64,000 nt of DNA. It comes from JASMHC01 sp964453855 (GTDB lineage: Bacteria > Pseudomonadota > Alphaproteobacteria > Rhodobacterales > Rhodobacteraceae). The DNA lies in contig CAYVRN010000006.1 in the NCBI GenBank assembly GCA_964453855.1, positions 5,129 through 69,128 on the forward strand. Direction: 5' to 3'. Positions 8,432-17,557 of the stretch are shown piece after piece. Each line of letters begins with the position of its first letter. Within the stretch, counting starts at the first letter, position 1. Made by a program: the position numbers and the translations under genes. A model generated the notes under the pieces. That model was not told where the DNA came from and searched no databases. It worked only from the letters and a program-made list of their open reading frames with translations.

Positions 8432-9301
8432 TCACGTGGGTTTTTGTTTCGAAAGTTGCACGGCCAAAATACCCAACGTGATGATAATCACCCCGATCAC
8501 GTCGGTTTTTCCAAGCGACTCACCCAGAATAAGTGCGGCCACCGAGACGCCAAAAAACGGGTTAAGAAAGTGGAAAGTTGCCGCCTTGACGGCGCCAATG
8601 CGTTGAACCAGCTTGAACCATATCCATGTAGCCAGCAACCCAGGTGCCAGAGTTGTATAGGAAAAGGCCAACACCAAAGGCCAAGTAAAGTTGACATGCA
8701 CGTCCTCAAACAACACGGCTGGAACCGCCAAAACGGCCGATCCAACCAGCATTTGAAGACCGACGATCATCATGACGTTTCCGCCCGACGACGCTCCGCG
8801 CATAATCATTGTTGCGGTTGCCAAACCCATGGCGCCGATGATGCAAAGCCCGATTCCTAAAGGATCCACTCCGCCGCCCAGACGGGACCCCATGATCAGG
8901 ATCACACCTAGGAACCCGGCCACCATGCCGATCTGACCCAGTTTGGGCAGGGTGTCCTTGAAAATCACCCAACCCGCCAAAGCAACCAGCAAAGGCATGG
9001 ACGACGCGATGATCGACGCTAAAGACGCCTCGATCCATTGCATCGCTACAAAGTTCAGCCCCAAATACAGCGCGTTTTGACAGATGCCGAATACAAGCGT
9101 TGCCTGCCACTGAGCGCGGGTCAATTTCCATGTTTGGCCCATCGCTTTGGCGATTGCCACGCCGATAAGCCCTGAAACCAAAAATCGCAATGCCAGTGAT
9201 GCCACGGGCGATGCATCCGCCACAATGATCCGTGCCGAAGTGAAGGCCGAGGACCATATAAAGGCAAACAAAAGCCCCATGCTGATGGCGCGAATATCCA
9301 T
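8432..9301 (-). CDS. EamA/DMT-family transporter
   Basis: Integral membrane protein of 289 residues with ten predicted helices in two EamA repeats, typical of drug/metabolite exporters of the RhaT/YdcZ-like group. Start ATG at 9301 is preferred to 9349 because AGGAGAG lies just upstream and the longer version would run through the terminator of the preceding HU gene. The second repeat contains the common HFLNPFFGVSVAALILGE pattern. Substrate unknown; members export amino acids, metabolites or drugs. Confidence 0.85.
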   Translation of the reverse strand: MDIRAISMGLLFAFIWSSAFTSARIIVADASPVASLALRFLVSGLIGVAIAKAMGQTWKLTRAQWQATLVFGICQNALYLGLNFVAMQWIEASLASIIASSMPLLVALAGWVIFKDTLPKLGQIGMVAGFLGVILIMGSRLGGGVDPLGIGLCIIGAMGLATATMIMRGASSGGNVMMIVGLQMLVGSAVLAVPAVLFEDVHVNFTWPLVLAFSYTTLAPGLLATWIWFKLVQRIGAVKAATFHFLNPFFGVSVAALILGESLGKTDVIGVIIITLGILAVQLSKQKPT

Positions 9302-9317
9302 GATCTCTCCTGAAATG

Positions 9318-9344
9318 AAAAAGGGCCGCTTTACGCGACCCTTT
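9318..9344 (-). terminator. Terminator after the HU gene
   Basis: AAAGGGcCGC (9320-9329) pairs with GCGaCCCTTT (9335-9344) around a short loop. On the minus strand the stem runs into five T residues. It lies between the HU stop and the DMT transporter start, so HU is probably a single-gene transcript. Confidence 0.75.
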
Positions 9345-9368
9345 CCCAAAAACTGAACAAGTTCAAGC

Positions 9369-9656
9369 TTAGCCGTTGACGCTGTCTTTCAGCGCTTTCG
9401 CGATGGTCATTTTGACAACCTTGTCGGCTTCTTTCTTGATCTGCTCGCCGGTGGCTGGGTTGCGCACCATACGCTCGGGGCGCTCGCGGCAGTAGATTTT
9501 GCCGACGCCCGGCAGAGTGACTGCACCGCCAGCCGAAACTTCACGGGTGATAATCGATATCACTGCATCCAGGGCCGCGCCTGCTGCTTTTTTGTCTGCG
9601 CCCATTTCTTCTGCCAGAGCGGCAACGAGTTGGGTTTTGGTCATGGGTTTTGCCAT
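9369..9656 (-). CDS. hup: HU-type DNA-binding protein
   Basis: Nucleoid protein of 95 residues from the ATG at 9656, which has the RBS AAGGAGC. A longer start at 9692 adds 12 residues not found in the family. The protein begins MAKPMTKTQLVAALAEEMG, and the DNA-binding beta arm region carries GVGKIYCRERPERMVRNPATGE, close to the HU/IHF pattern GRNPxTGE. It is a homodimer-type HU by appearance; IHF alpha and beta have other signatures. It has its own terminator and an AT-rich upstream region. Confidence 0.9.
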   Translation of the reverse strand: MAKPMTKTQLVAALAEEMGADKKAAGAALDAVISIITREVSAGGAVTLPGVGKIYCRERPERMVRNPATGEQIKKEADKVVKMTIAKALKDSVNG

Positions 9657-9782
9657 TTTATTGCTCCTTACACTGCCCCTGTTGGGCCTCATCTCGAGCA
9701 GTTAACTGCATGTATTAAGTAAACACAATAATTTGTGGGCGATTTTCCTTAAAAAAGCGCATTTTGATAGGCTAACTTGGGG

Positions 9783-11258
9783 TTAAAGGAAGGCTGTTTC
9801 CTCAAAACTGCGCAGTTTTCGGCTGTGAATCCGCTCAAGTGGCATCTCGCGTAGCATTTCCATGGCCCGAATTCCGATCATCAGATGGCGTGAGACCTGA
9901 GTTTTATAAAAGTCGCTGGCCATACCCGGCAGTTTTAGTTCGCCGTGAAGGGGTTTGTCGGAAACGCAAAGCAAGGTGCCATAGGGTACGCGAAACCGGA
10001 AGCCGTTTGCAGCGATCGTTGCGCTTTCCATATCCAGCGCGACGGCACGAGATTGCGACAACCGTTGAACTGGTCCGGTTTGATCCCTTAGCTCCCAGTT
10101 CCTGTTATCGACCGAGGCAACGGTCCCGGTTCTCATAATGCGCTTTAACTCGAAACCTGACAGCTCGGTCACTTGTGCGACTGCTTGTTCAAGGGCGATT
10201 TGGATTTCGGCAAGGGGCGGAATGGGAACCCAGATTGGAAGATCGTCGTCCAGCACTTTGTCTTCCCGCAGATAGGCATGGGCCAGAACGAAATCGCCCA
10301 ACTGCTGAGTGTTGCGCAGTCCCGCGCAATGTCCAACCATCAACCAGGCATGGGGCCGCAGAACCGCAATGTGGTCGGTAGCTGTTTTGGCGTTTGACGG
10401 TCCGACTCCGATATTCACAAGGGTAATCCCCGACTGGTCACTCCGTTTCAGATGGTAAGTCGGCATTTGCGGAAGTTTTTCAGGATGGGGCAGATCATCC
10501 GTTCCGCTAAATATTTCTGAATTTCCGGGTCCAACGAACGAGGTGTATCCACTTTCCGGATCATCCAACATTTTCCGGGCAAAGGCTTCGAACTCTTGTA
10601 CATAGAATTGGTAGTTTGTGAACAGGACGTGGTTTTGGAAATGCTCGGGTTGTGTGGCGGTGTAATGCGCCAGTCGGGCCAGAGAATAGTCGATGCGCTG
10701 GGCTGTAAAAGGCGCTAGTGCGCCTGATCCGTCCGCGTTTTTCACAGAGACCCCGTTAACGATGTCATCGTTTGTCGTGTTCAGGTCGGGAACATCGAAT
10801 ACATCGCGCAAGTTGAACTGTGCTGCCCCCTGCTGAGGAACCGAGGCGCTTTGATCGCCAGAGACAGCGAAATGTAGGGGGATTGGTGTTGACGACAAAC
10901 CTACGACAACCGGTACCTTGTGATTTGCGATCAATAGTTTCAATTGCTGGGTCAGATAATTCTCGAACAAGTCGGGGCGGGTAATAGTTGCTGAATATTC
11001 ACCTGGTTCGGACACATGACCAAAACTTAGTCGACTGTCGGTGACGTCAAAGGTCTGCGAGGTGATACGCACTTCGGGGTAAAAGGCCCGATAGCGCACC
11101 GAAGGATGACCTTCTTCCAAAGACGTTTGAAACATTTTTTGTAGAAAGCCCGTGGATTGGGCATACAGCTCTTTTATTCGCGCAACGGCGCGTTTTGGGT
11201 CGGTGAACTCTTGCGGCGCCGGTGTTTCGGGGCATTTGGTAGGTAGAGAGTCGATCAT
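9783..11258 (-). CDS. amn: AMP nucleosidase
   Basis: Hydrolyses AMP to adenine and ribose 5-phosphate, 491 residues from the ATG at 11258, which matches the family length. A start at 11363 would add 35 residues and nearly reach the divergent gene. The C-terminal half is a purine nucleoside phosphorylase-like fold: the GVGPSNAKTATDHIAVLRP and VGHCAGLRNTQQLGD stretches and MESATIAANGFRFRVPYGTL with the expected Glu. The N-terminal half is the AMN-specific regulatory domain. It acts in purine balance; the adenine produced could feed the adenine deaminase encoded at 28253. Confidence 0.93.
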   Translation of the reverse strand: MIDSLPTKCPETPAPQEFTDPKRAVARIKELYAQSTGFLQKMFQTSLEEGHPSVRYRAFYPEVRITSQTFDVTDSRLSFGHVSEPGEYSATITRPDLFENYLTQQLKLLIANHKVPVVVGLSSTPIPLHFAVSGDQSASVPQQGAAQFNLRDVFDVPDLNTTNDDIVNGVSVKNADGSGALAPFTAQRIDYSLARLAHYTATQPEHFQNHVLFTNYQFYVQEFEAFARKMLDDPESGYTSFVGPGNSEIFSGTDDLPHPEKLPQMPTYHLKRSDQSGITLVNIGVGPSNAKTATDHIAVLRPHAWLMVGHCAGLRNTQQLGDFVLAHAYLREDKVLDDDLPIWVPIPPLAEIQIALEQAVAQVTELSGFELKRIMRTGTVASVDNRNWELRDQTGPVQRLSQSRAVALDMESATIAANGFRFRVPYGTLLCVSDKPLHGELKLPGMASDFYKTQVSRHLMIGIRAMEMLREMPLERIHSRKLRSFEETAFL

Positions 11259-11373
11259 TGGAATTATTAACCTGCTTTTTATATCCTCGAAGTGTGCCGC
11301 TTTTCGCCCTCGACGCAAGCCCCGACCAAAGAACCCCTTGTCAGAAATCAAAACAAGGGTCATTTCATAGGGT

Positions 11374-12225
11374 ATGACACACCATTTGCTTTCTATCGGT
11401 CACGGCTTCACAGCCAAGGTTTTCGGCTCTTATGTTGCAGAGCGGGGCTGGATGGTTGCCGGCACAACCCGGTCGCAAGAGAAGACGAAAACGCTGTCCG
11501 CGATGGGCGTACACCCCTTCGTCTGGCCCGGAACAGATCTGAGAGATGCAATTTCGCAGGCGACCCATATTCTTGTTTCGGCTTCTCCGGATGCAAATGG
11601 GGACCTGTTCTTGAACGAATATCATGATGCCCTGGTCGCGAGCGAACGGCTGGAATGGATCGGCTATTTGTCGACGACCGGTGTTTACGGTGATCATGGC
11701 GGTGCTTGGGTGGACGAGGAGACAGTCGTTGATCCGTCAACGCGCAGAGGGCAAGTCCGCGCCAATGCGGAAAAGGCCTGGTTAGAGACTGATTTGCCGG
11801 TTCACGTGTTCCGTTTGGCGGGTATCTACGGGGTAGGCCGGGGTCCGTTTGCCAAGCTCAGAAACGGAACGGCACGGCTGATCCGCAAACCCGGACAGGT
11901 CTTCGGCCGCATTCATGTCGATGATATTGCCCAATGCCTTTACGCATCAACGCAGCGCCCTAATCCGGGTAGGATATACAACATTAGCGATGATGAACCC
12001 GCGCCGCCGGAAGACATCCTGTCCTATGCCGCAAACCTGCTGGGTATGGACCTACCCGAAGAGGAAGATTTTGAAACCGCCGAGATGAGCCCTATGGCGC
12101 GCAGTTTTTACGCCGAGTGTAAACGTGTGCGTAACGACCGGATGAAATCCGAGCTTGGCATCACCCTAAAGTATCCCGGGTACCGCGAAGCTTTGGACGC
12201 CATTTTCAAAGAGGAATTGGGTTAA
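11374..12225 (+). CDS. NAD(P)-dependent epimerase/dehydratase-like protein
   Basis: Extended SDR-type protein of 283 residues. The N-terminal nucleotide-binding stretch is LLSIGHGFTAKVFGSYVAERG, with GHGF in place of the usual GxxGxxG, close to the YeeZ/atypical SDR group. The segment YLSTTGVYGDHGGAWVDE resembles the sugar-epimerase active-site loop with TGVYG in place of YxxxK. Later HVFRLAGIYGVGRGPF and FGRIHVDDIAQ are typical of this branch. Substrate unknown. It is divergent from amn, and its last 4 bases overlap the stop of the convergent dxs. Confidence 0.8.
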   Translation: MTHHLLSIGHGFTAKVFGSYVAERGWMVAGTTRSQEKTKTLSAMGVHPFVWPGTDLRDAISQATHILVSASPDANGDLFLNEYHDALVASERLEWIGYLSTTGVYGDHGGAWVDEETVVDPSTRRGQVRANAEKAWLETDLPVHVFRLAGIYGVGRGPFAKLRNGTARLIRKPGQVFGRIHVDDIAQCLYASTQRPNPGRIYNISDDEPAPPEDILSYAANLLGMDLPEEEDFETAEMSPMARSFYAECKRVRNDRMKSELGITLKYPGYREALDAIFKEELG

Positions 12226-14153
12226 GCGCGCGTTTGGCTGTGAACTTGCGCCACGCCCAGAAGGTCCAGTACCTTCGCTTCGATATGCGCGGCGTCCAGT
12301 TTGGCAGTGCGGTACATATCCTGCGGTGACGCGTGATCTATGAAGGTATCCGGCAAGAACATTGAGCGGAACTTCAAGCCGTGATCAAAGACGCCATTTT
12401 CTGACAGAAGCTGTGCCACCAGACTGCCAAAACCACCAACAGCACCTTCTTCGATGGTGATCATCGCGTCATGATGTGCGGCCAGATCCAGAATAAGCGT
12501 CTCATCCAATGGTTTTGCGAAACGTGCATCAGCGATGGTAGGGGTGATACCTTTCGCGGCTAGGGATTCGGCCGCTTTTTTCACTTCTTCAAGTCTGGTG
12601 CCGAAAGACAGGATTGCCACCTGCGTGCCCTGTTGCACAATGCGGCCCTTGCCGATTTCGATGGGTGTGCCTGTTTCTGGCAACTCGACGCCCACGCCTT
12701 CGCCGCGCGGGTAGCGGAATGCGATGGGTCCTGCGTCATGGGCTGCGGCTGTCGCGACCATATGGACAAGTTCGGCTTCGTCTGCGGCGGCCATCACCAC
12801 CATGCCGGGCAGGTTGGACAGAAACGCGATATCAAAGCTACCTGCGTGTGTCGCACCGTCGGCCCCGACCAGTCCCGCGCGGTCAATTGCAAAGCGAACC
12901 GGAAGTCGCTGGATGGCGACGTCATGAACCACTTGATCGTAACCACGTTGCAGGAATGTTGAATAGATCGCGCAAAACGGGCGCATTCCGCCAGCGGCCA
13001 ATCCCGCAGCAAAGGTGACCGCGTGCTGTTCGGCAATCCCGACGTCAAAGCAGCGCGATGGATATCGCTCGGCGAACAGATTAAGGCCGGTTCCGTCCGG
13101 CATCGCGGCGGTCACCGCGCAAATGCGGGGATCATGCGCGGCCGCTTTTACCAGATTTTCGCCAAAGACTTTGGTGTAACTTGGAGCGTTGGAGGGTGAT
13201 TTCTTTTGCTTGCCCGAGACGACCTCGAATTTCGCAAATGCGTGCCCCCGATCCAAGGCGCTTTCGGCAGGTGCGTAGCCTTTGCCCTTCTTCGTCAGAA
13301 CGTGGATCAACGTTGGACCGGTTGCGCGATCACGCACCGTGCGGAGCACAGGAAGCAGTTGTTCCATATCGTGCCCGTCGATCGGGCCGACATAGGACCA
13401 GCCCAATTCTTCGAAAAGCGTGCCCCCGACGGCCATGCCTTTGAGCATTTCTTTTGCCCGCTTTGCCCCTTCGCGGAAAGGTTCTGGCAACAGGCTGACA
13501 GCGCCCTTTGCTGCAGCTTTTAACTCTTGAAACGGCTCTTCTGCATAGAGACGCGAGAGGTAAGACGACAAAGCGCCAACCGGCGGCGCAATGCTCATTT
13601 CGTTGTCGTTCAGGATCACAAACATACGCTTGTTCAAATGGCCAGCGTGGTTCAACGCCTCAAACGCCATTCCTGCGCTCATCGAGCCGTCGCCAATCAC
13701 GGCAATCGCATCCCCCAAGCCACCATCGCACTGACCGCCAAGATCGCGTGCCACCGAAAACCCAAGGCCCGCGCTGATCGAGGTGGAGCTATGCGCCGCG
13801 CCGAACGGGTCATAAACGCTTTCCGAGCGTTTGGTGAAGCCCGAAAGACCGTCTTTCTGGCGCAGCGTGCGAATGCGATCACGGCGACCCGTCAGGATTT
13901 TATGGGGGTAGGACTGGTGTGAAACGTCCCAGATCAGTTTGTCTTTGGGTGTGTTAAAGACCGCATGCAGCGCGACTGTCAGCTCAACAACGCCAAGACC
14001 TGCGCCCAGATGCCCACCGGTTTCTGACACCGCGCTGATGGTTTCTTGCCGAAGTTCATGCGCGACTTGGGTCAGCTGGCTATCGGAAAGACGCCGCAGA
14101 TCGTCAGGCGTTTGAACCTGATCCAGCAATGGCGTATTTGGACGTTCCGACAT
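12222..14153 (-). CDS. dxs: 1-deoxy-D-xylulose-5-phosphate synthase
   Basis: First enzyme of the MEP isoprenoid pathway: pyruvate plus glyceraldehyde 3-phosphate to DXP, with thiamin diphosphate as cofactor; 643 residues. Marks include DVSHQSYPHKILTGR, the TPP-binding GDGSMSAGMAFEALNHAG followed by NDNEMSI, the catalytic region DVGIAEQHAVTFAAGLA and DRAGLVGADGATHAGSFD. The start at 14153 has a strong AAAGGGGGG RBS. It is the last gene of xseB-ispA-dxs, 21 bases after ispA. Being TPP-dependent, it ties isoprenoid supply to the thiamin import genes in this window. Confidence 0.97.
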   Translation of the reverse strand: MSERPNTPLLDQVQTPDDLRRLSDSQLTQVAHELRQETISAVSETGGHLGAGLGVVELTVALHAVFNTPKDKLIWDVSHQSYPHKILTGRRDRIRTLRQKDGLSGFTKRSESVYDPFGAAHSSTSISAGLGFSVARDLGGQCDGGLGDAIAVIGDGSMSAGMAFEALNHAGHLNKRMFVILNDNEMSIAPPVGALSSYLSRLYAEEPFQELKAAAKGAVSLLPEPFREGAKRAKEMLKGMAVGGTLFEELGWSYVGPIDGHDMEQLLPVLRTVRDRATGPTLIHVLTKKGKGYAPAESALDRGHAFAKFEVVSGKQKKSPSNAPSYTKVFGENLVKAAAHDPRICAVTAAMPDGTGLNLFAERYPSRCFDVGIAEQHAVTFAAGLAAGGMRPFCAIYSTFLQRGYDQVVHDVAIQRLPVRFAIDRAGLVGADGATHAGSFDIAFLSNLPGMVVMAAADEAELVHMVATAAAHDAGPIAFRYPRGEGVGVELPETGTPIEIGKGRIVQQGTQVAILSFGTRLEEVKKAAESLAAKGITPTIADARFAKPLDETLILDLAAHHDAMITIEEGAVGGFGSLVAQLLSENGVFDHGLKFRSMFLPDTFIDHASPQDMYRTAKLDAAHIEAKVLDLLGVAQVHSQTRA

Positions 14154-14174
14154 CTGCCCCCCTTTCGGGCAACG

Positions 14175-15041
14175 TTAACTTTTTCGCGCAATAGCGAAGC
14201 GGGCGGCTTCCTTCAAGGCTTCTGCCCTGTCTCCGTACACAGATAGGGCGTTTTCCGCCTGCATCACAAGCTCGGACGCGCGCTGCTTTGCCCCGTTCAG
14301 CCCCAGAAGAGATACGAAAGTCGCTTTTCCAGCCTTGGCATCCTTGTTTAGACGCTTGCCGGTTTCGGCCTCATTGCCTTCGACGTCTAGAATGTCATCG
14401 GCGATCTGAAATGCCAGCCCCATCGCATCGGCGAATTCAGACAGGGCCGAGATTTGCGCCCCCGCCATCCGTGCGCCAGAGCAGGCCGACCAGCGGATCA
14501 GGGCTCCGGTTTTACCTGCTTGCAGGGTGGTGATTTCCGGCAACGTCAGGGGCGAAGACGCTGACTCGGCGGCGATATCCAAAGCTTGGCCATATACCAT
14601 CCCCGAAGCGCCTGAGGCCTGTGCCAGTGAAAGACCAAGCTCAACGCGGCGATCAGCAGGCAGGGACGAGTGCCCCAAAATCAGCTCGAAAGCAAGTGTT
14701 TGCAGCGCATCGCCTACCAGAACGGCGGTTGCCTCGTCCCATTTGCGGTGCACTGTCGGCTGACCGCGGCGCAAGTCATCGTCGTCCATACATGGCAGGT
14801 CATCGTGAACAAGCGAATAGGCGTGCAGGCATTCGATAGCCGCGGCCGAGGGCAGGGCATCTTCGCGTGCAATACCGTGCAACTCAGCGGACTCTAGAAC
14901 CAGAAATGCCCGCAGACGTTTACCGCCAGTGGCGGTATAGGCCATCGCCTGCTGTAAGTCGCCAGAGGGCAGCGCTTGGATTGTTCGATCAATATAAGCT
15001 TGGACATCCGAAGCTGCCCTTGCCAGTTTTTCCTGAAACAC
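14175..15041 (-). CDS. ispA: Farnesyl (polyprenyl) diphosphate synthase
   Basis: Condenses IPP with DMAPP and GPP to give FPP, 288 residues. The first Asp-rich motif is DDLPCMDDDDLRRG and the second is DDILD in QIADDILDVEGN, with the conserved GGKRLRAF near the N-terminus for IPP binding. The start is a GTG at 15041, overlapping the spacer just after the xseB stop, so translation is probably coupled. The product length could be GPP, FPP or GGPP; context with dxs and xseB is the usual ispA arrangement. Confidence 0.92.
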   Translation of the reverse strand: MFQEKLARAASDVQAYIDRTIQALPSGDLQQAMAYTATGGKRLRAFLVLESAELHGIAREDALPSAAAIECLHAYSLVHDDLPCMDDDDLRRGQPTVHRKWDEATAVLVGDALQTLAFELILGHSSLPADRRVELGLSLAQASGASGMVYGQALDIAAESASSPLTLPEITTLQAGKTGALIRWSACSGARMAGAQISALSEFADAMGLAFQIADDILDVEGNEAETGKRLNKDAKAGKATFVSLLGLNGAKQRASELVMQAENALSVYGDRAEALKEAARFAIARKS

Positions 15042-15045
15042 GACC

Positions 15046-15288
15046 TTACAGGCCTTCGACAGGTTTCAAGCCGTCGGGTTGGCCGTCTTCGCCCAAGGTA
15101 ATCTGGGCAACTTTCTCTTCAGCGGCTTTCAGCTTTTCTTCGCAGTGTTTTTTCAACTCGGCACCACGTTGATACAGCTTGATCGAGTCCTCTAGCGCAA
15201 CGTCGCCGCGCTCAAGATCAGACACAACTTTTTCAAGCTCGCGCATTGCGTCTTCAAAGCTCATTTCAGCGACGTTGTTTTCGGCCAT
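15046..15288 (-). CDS. xseB: Exodeoxyribonuclease VII small subunit
   Basis: Small helical subunit (80 residues) that binds XseA to form the single-strand exonuclease VII. The core SFEDAMRELEKVVSDLERG and the following LEDSIKLYQRGAELKKHCEE are typical of the family. Start ATG at 15288 has GGAGAGAG. It opens the operon xseB-ispA-dxs, an old and widespread linkage in proteobacteria that has no known functional reason. Confidence 0.93.
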   Translation of the reverse strand: MAENNVAEMSFEDAMRELEKVVSDLERGDVALEDSIKLYQRGAELKKHCEEKLKAAEEKVAQITLGEDGQPDGLKPVEGL

Positions 15289-15365
15289 GCGACTCTCTCC
15301 GGTTTCATCTGGATCAGTTTAGGCCGCTGACTGGCAGGGTGCAATTCGATCGTGAAAGAATATCC

Positions 15366-16691
15366 CTAGCCAGATGGATGAGGAGCCAAGCACGCACGCA
15401 ATTTTAAAAAGCTTTCGGCAACTCCGGCATCAGAGGTTTGCCCCATAAACGTGTCTAATGCGGGCCAAAGCGCGACCGCCCGATCCAGCACAGCATCCGT
15501 TCCGGGAGCATAGAGGCCCGAGCGGACCATCGCTTCGGAGCGCTCATAGCTACCAAGTAACGATCGAACCTCGGTTATAAGGGCGTTTTCGCTTTCACTG
15601 GCCGCATGGGGCAACGAGCGAGAGACGGAGCGCAACAGATCAATGGCGGGAAATCGCCCGCGCTCTGCAATGTCGCGGCTCAGAACGATGTGCCCGTCCA
15701 GAACACCCCGCATGGTGTCGGCAATCGGACCATCAAAATCCGAGCCCTCGACCAAAACGGTCATCACCGCAGTAATATCTCCACTGTCGCCAACCCCCGG
15801 ACCAGCGCGTTCGCAAAGCTGCATGATCTGTTGCGAGGTGCTGGCAGGGAAGCCACGCAATGCGGACAGTTCGCCCGCAGCGGATGAGATTTCGCGGTGG
15901 GCTTCGGCAAATCTGGTGATCGAGTCCGCAAGGAGCAGAACCTGATTCCCGCGATCTCGGAAGTATTCGGCCAACGCCATCGCGGTCTTGGCGCACTTTC
16001 GACGCAGGATTGCAGGCATGTCAGACGTGGCGGCTACGACGATCGTGCGTTGCATGCCGTGCTTCCCCAAAGTTGTGCGAACAAAATCCTGCACTTCACG
16101 CCCGCGCTCTCCGATCAGGGCGACGATAGTCACGTCAGCCTCCATTGATCTGGCCAGTCGTCCAAGCATCATTGACTTCCCGACACCTGATCCAGCGAAA
16201 AGCCCGACCCTTTGTCCCTCTACTACGGGTAAGACGGTGTTCAAAGCCGCAAGGCCCGTAGCCTTGCGTTCACCCAAAGGGTGGCGTAGCCCGGGCGATG
16301 GTGGGGGTGAATCGATGGGCACCGCGACAGTTCCGGATGTAATCGGGATATTATCCAGCGGCTTGCCCCTGGGGTCGATGACGCGGCCCAGCCAAGAAGG
16401 ATCGGGAAAAATTTCCCTTTCACCAAGAAGAATGACCTTGTCGAACAAGGTTATATTTTTCGGATTATCTTCGGGTAGAAGCGTAATTTCCGAGTCGTTT
16501 ATGGCGATCACCTCGGCCTCGAGCGGCGGGCAGTCCTTGCGCCGGATGACCACCTCATCCCCGATGCGTGCCACGTCGGAAAGACCAGTGACCTGAATGA
16601 CCGAGGGAGATATTCGCGTCACCCGCCCCACTCTGGACTGTGTTTTCAGTCGAGACACGCCTGCAGACAGGCACTCAAGCTCGGGCAGCAT
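15366..16691 (-). CDS. fliI: Flagellum-specific ATPase
   Basis: ATPase of the flagellar type III export apparatus, 441 residues from the ATG at 16691. That start is preferred to the GTG at 16700 because AGGGAG is correctly spaced only for the ATG. Motifs: P-loop GLFAGSGVGKSMMLGRLAR, an arginine-rich GERGREVQDF loop, Walker B-type VLLLADSITRFAEAHREI and the F1-like SGDITAVMTVLVEGSD. It stands alone on the minus strand, divergent from flgB, with an 89-base gap that must hold both promoters. Confidence 0.96.
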   Translation of the reverse strand: MLPELECLSAGVSRLKTQSRVGRVTRISPSVIQVTGLSDVARIGDEVVIRRKDCPPLEAEVIAINDSEITLLPEDNPKNITLFDKVILLGEREIFPDPSWLGRVIDPRGKPLDNIPITSGTVAVPIDSPPPSPGLRHPLGERKATGLAALNTVLPVVEGQRVGLFAGSGVGKSMMLGRLARSMEADVTIVALIGERGREVQDFVRTTLGKHGMQRTIVVAATSDMPAILRRKCAKTAMALAEYFRDRGNQVLLLADSITRFAEAHREISSAAGELSALRGFPASTSQQIMQLCERAGPGVGDSGDITAVMTVLVEGSDFDGPIADTMRGVLDGHIVLSRDIAERGRFPAIDLLRSVSRSLPHAASESENALITEVRSLLGSYERSEAMVRSGLYAPGTDAVLDRAVALWPALDTFMGQTSDAGVAESFLKLRACLAPHPSG

Positions 16692-16742
16692 TCTGCGCAC
16701 TCCCTATCAATGATCTGAAAACCATTTCTAAAGGAATCAGGG

Positions 16743-16757
16743 TTAAACCTTGATTTA
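16743..16757. promoter_or_regulatory. CtrA-like half-site pair between fliI and flgB
   Basis: TTAA at 16743-16746 and TTTA at 16754-16757 are separated by exactly seven bases, one mismatch from the alphaproteobacterial CtrA consensus TTAA-N7-TTAA. It sits in the 89-base divergent region between fliI and the flgB operon. CtrA controls flagellar genes in many Rhodobacterales, so the position is sensible, but the site is short and has a mismatch. Confidence 0.45.
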
Positions 16758-16780
16758 TGAAAGCAAGGGAGAAGCCCTTA

Positions 16781-17164
16781 ATGTTTGGAAACATAGAATT
16801 GTTTCGCCTGTCACAGGCAATGGCCACGCATGCCTCAACACGCCTTGGCGTCATTGCGCAGAATGTTGCGAATGCCGACACCCCCGGATACCGGGGTCAG
16901 GACACTGTTGCCTTCACCCCCGATCTGGACCGCGCTCAAGCCTCGGCTTCCATGCGTCAGACACGGCACGGGCATATTTCTTCTCTTTCCCGCAATTCGC
17001 AGGTTCTAGCGTCACAAGACACCGAGCTTTCCCCGAACGGCAACTCGGTCAGTGTCGAAAAGGAACTACTGAAAGCTGCACAGGTTCAGTCGCAGCATGA
17101 TCGGGCTTTGGCTGTCTACAAAAGCGCCATGACCATTCTGCGTACCAGCATCGGTAGAAGGTAG
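16781..17164 (+). CDS. flgB: Flagellar basal-body rod protein FlgB
   Basis: Proximal rod protein, 127 residues from the ATG at 16781; an upstream ATG at 16757 has no RBS and overlaps the CtrA-like site. The N-terminal rod signature VIAQNVANADTPGYRGQD is present, and the C-terminal helix (KELLKAAQVQSQHDRALAVYKSAMTIL) fits the coiled-coil end typical of rod proteins. First gene of a tightly packed flagellar operon; flgC starts 3 bases after its stop. Confidence 0.95.
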   Translation: MFGNIELFRLSQAMATHASTRLGVIAQNVANADTPGYRGQDTVAFTPDLDRAQASASMRQTRHGHISSLSRNSQVLASQDTELSPNGNSVSVEKELLKAAQVQSQHDRALAVYKSAMTILRTSIGRR

Positions 17165-17167
17165 GAT

Positions 17168-17548
17168 ATGAATAGTCTTTTAAAATCTATGGCAACAGCC
17201 ACCAGCGGACTTGATGCACAAGCCGCTCGCTTGCGGAATGTTTCTGAAAACGTCGCAAACTCGGATACGCCAGGGTATCGCCGCAAAACGGTGGAATTTC
17301 TTGCTGACGCCCGCGACCACACGGTTTCAACTGGTCGTGTGATCTTGGACCGAAGCGATCTGAAGCAAGTCTTCGATCCCGCGCATCCAATGGCCGACGA
17401 AGACGGCTCGTATCTGGGGTCAAACGTCAACCTGATCGTCGAGTTGGCAGACGCCCGCGAAGCACAACGCAGCTACGAGGCGAACCTGAAACTTTTCAAG
17501 CAAGCCCGCGATATGTCTTCGCAATTGCTTGATTTACTTCGCCGATAG
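17168..17548 (+). CDS. flgC: Flagellar basal-body rod protein FlgC
   Basis: Proximal rod protein, 126 residues. The N-terminus has the rod motif RLRNVSENVANSDTPGYRRK and the C-terminus has VNLIVELADAREAQRSYEANLKLF, the paired helices found in FlgB, FlgC, FlgF and FlgG. The start ATG follows a GAAGGTAGG that serves as RBS and overlaps the flgB stop region. fliE begins 9 bases downstream. Confidence 0.95.
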   Translation: MNSLLKSMATATSGLDAQAARLRNVSENVANSDTPGYRRKTVEFLADARDHTVSTGRVILDRSDLKQVFDPAHPMADEDGSYLGSNVNLIVELADAREAQRSYEANLKLFKQARDMSSQLLDLLRR

Positions 17549-17557
17549 GGGAAAACC

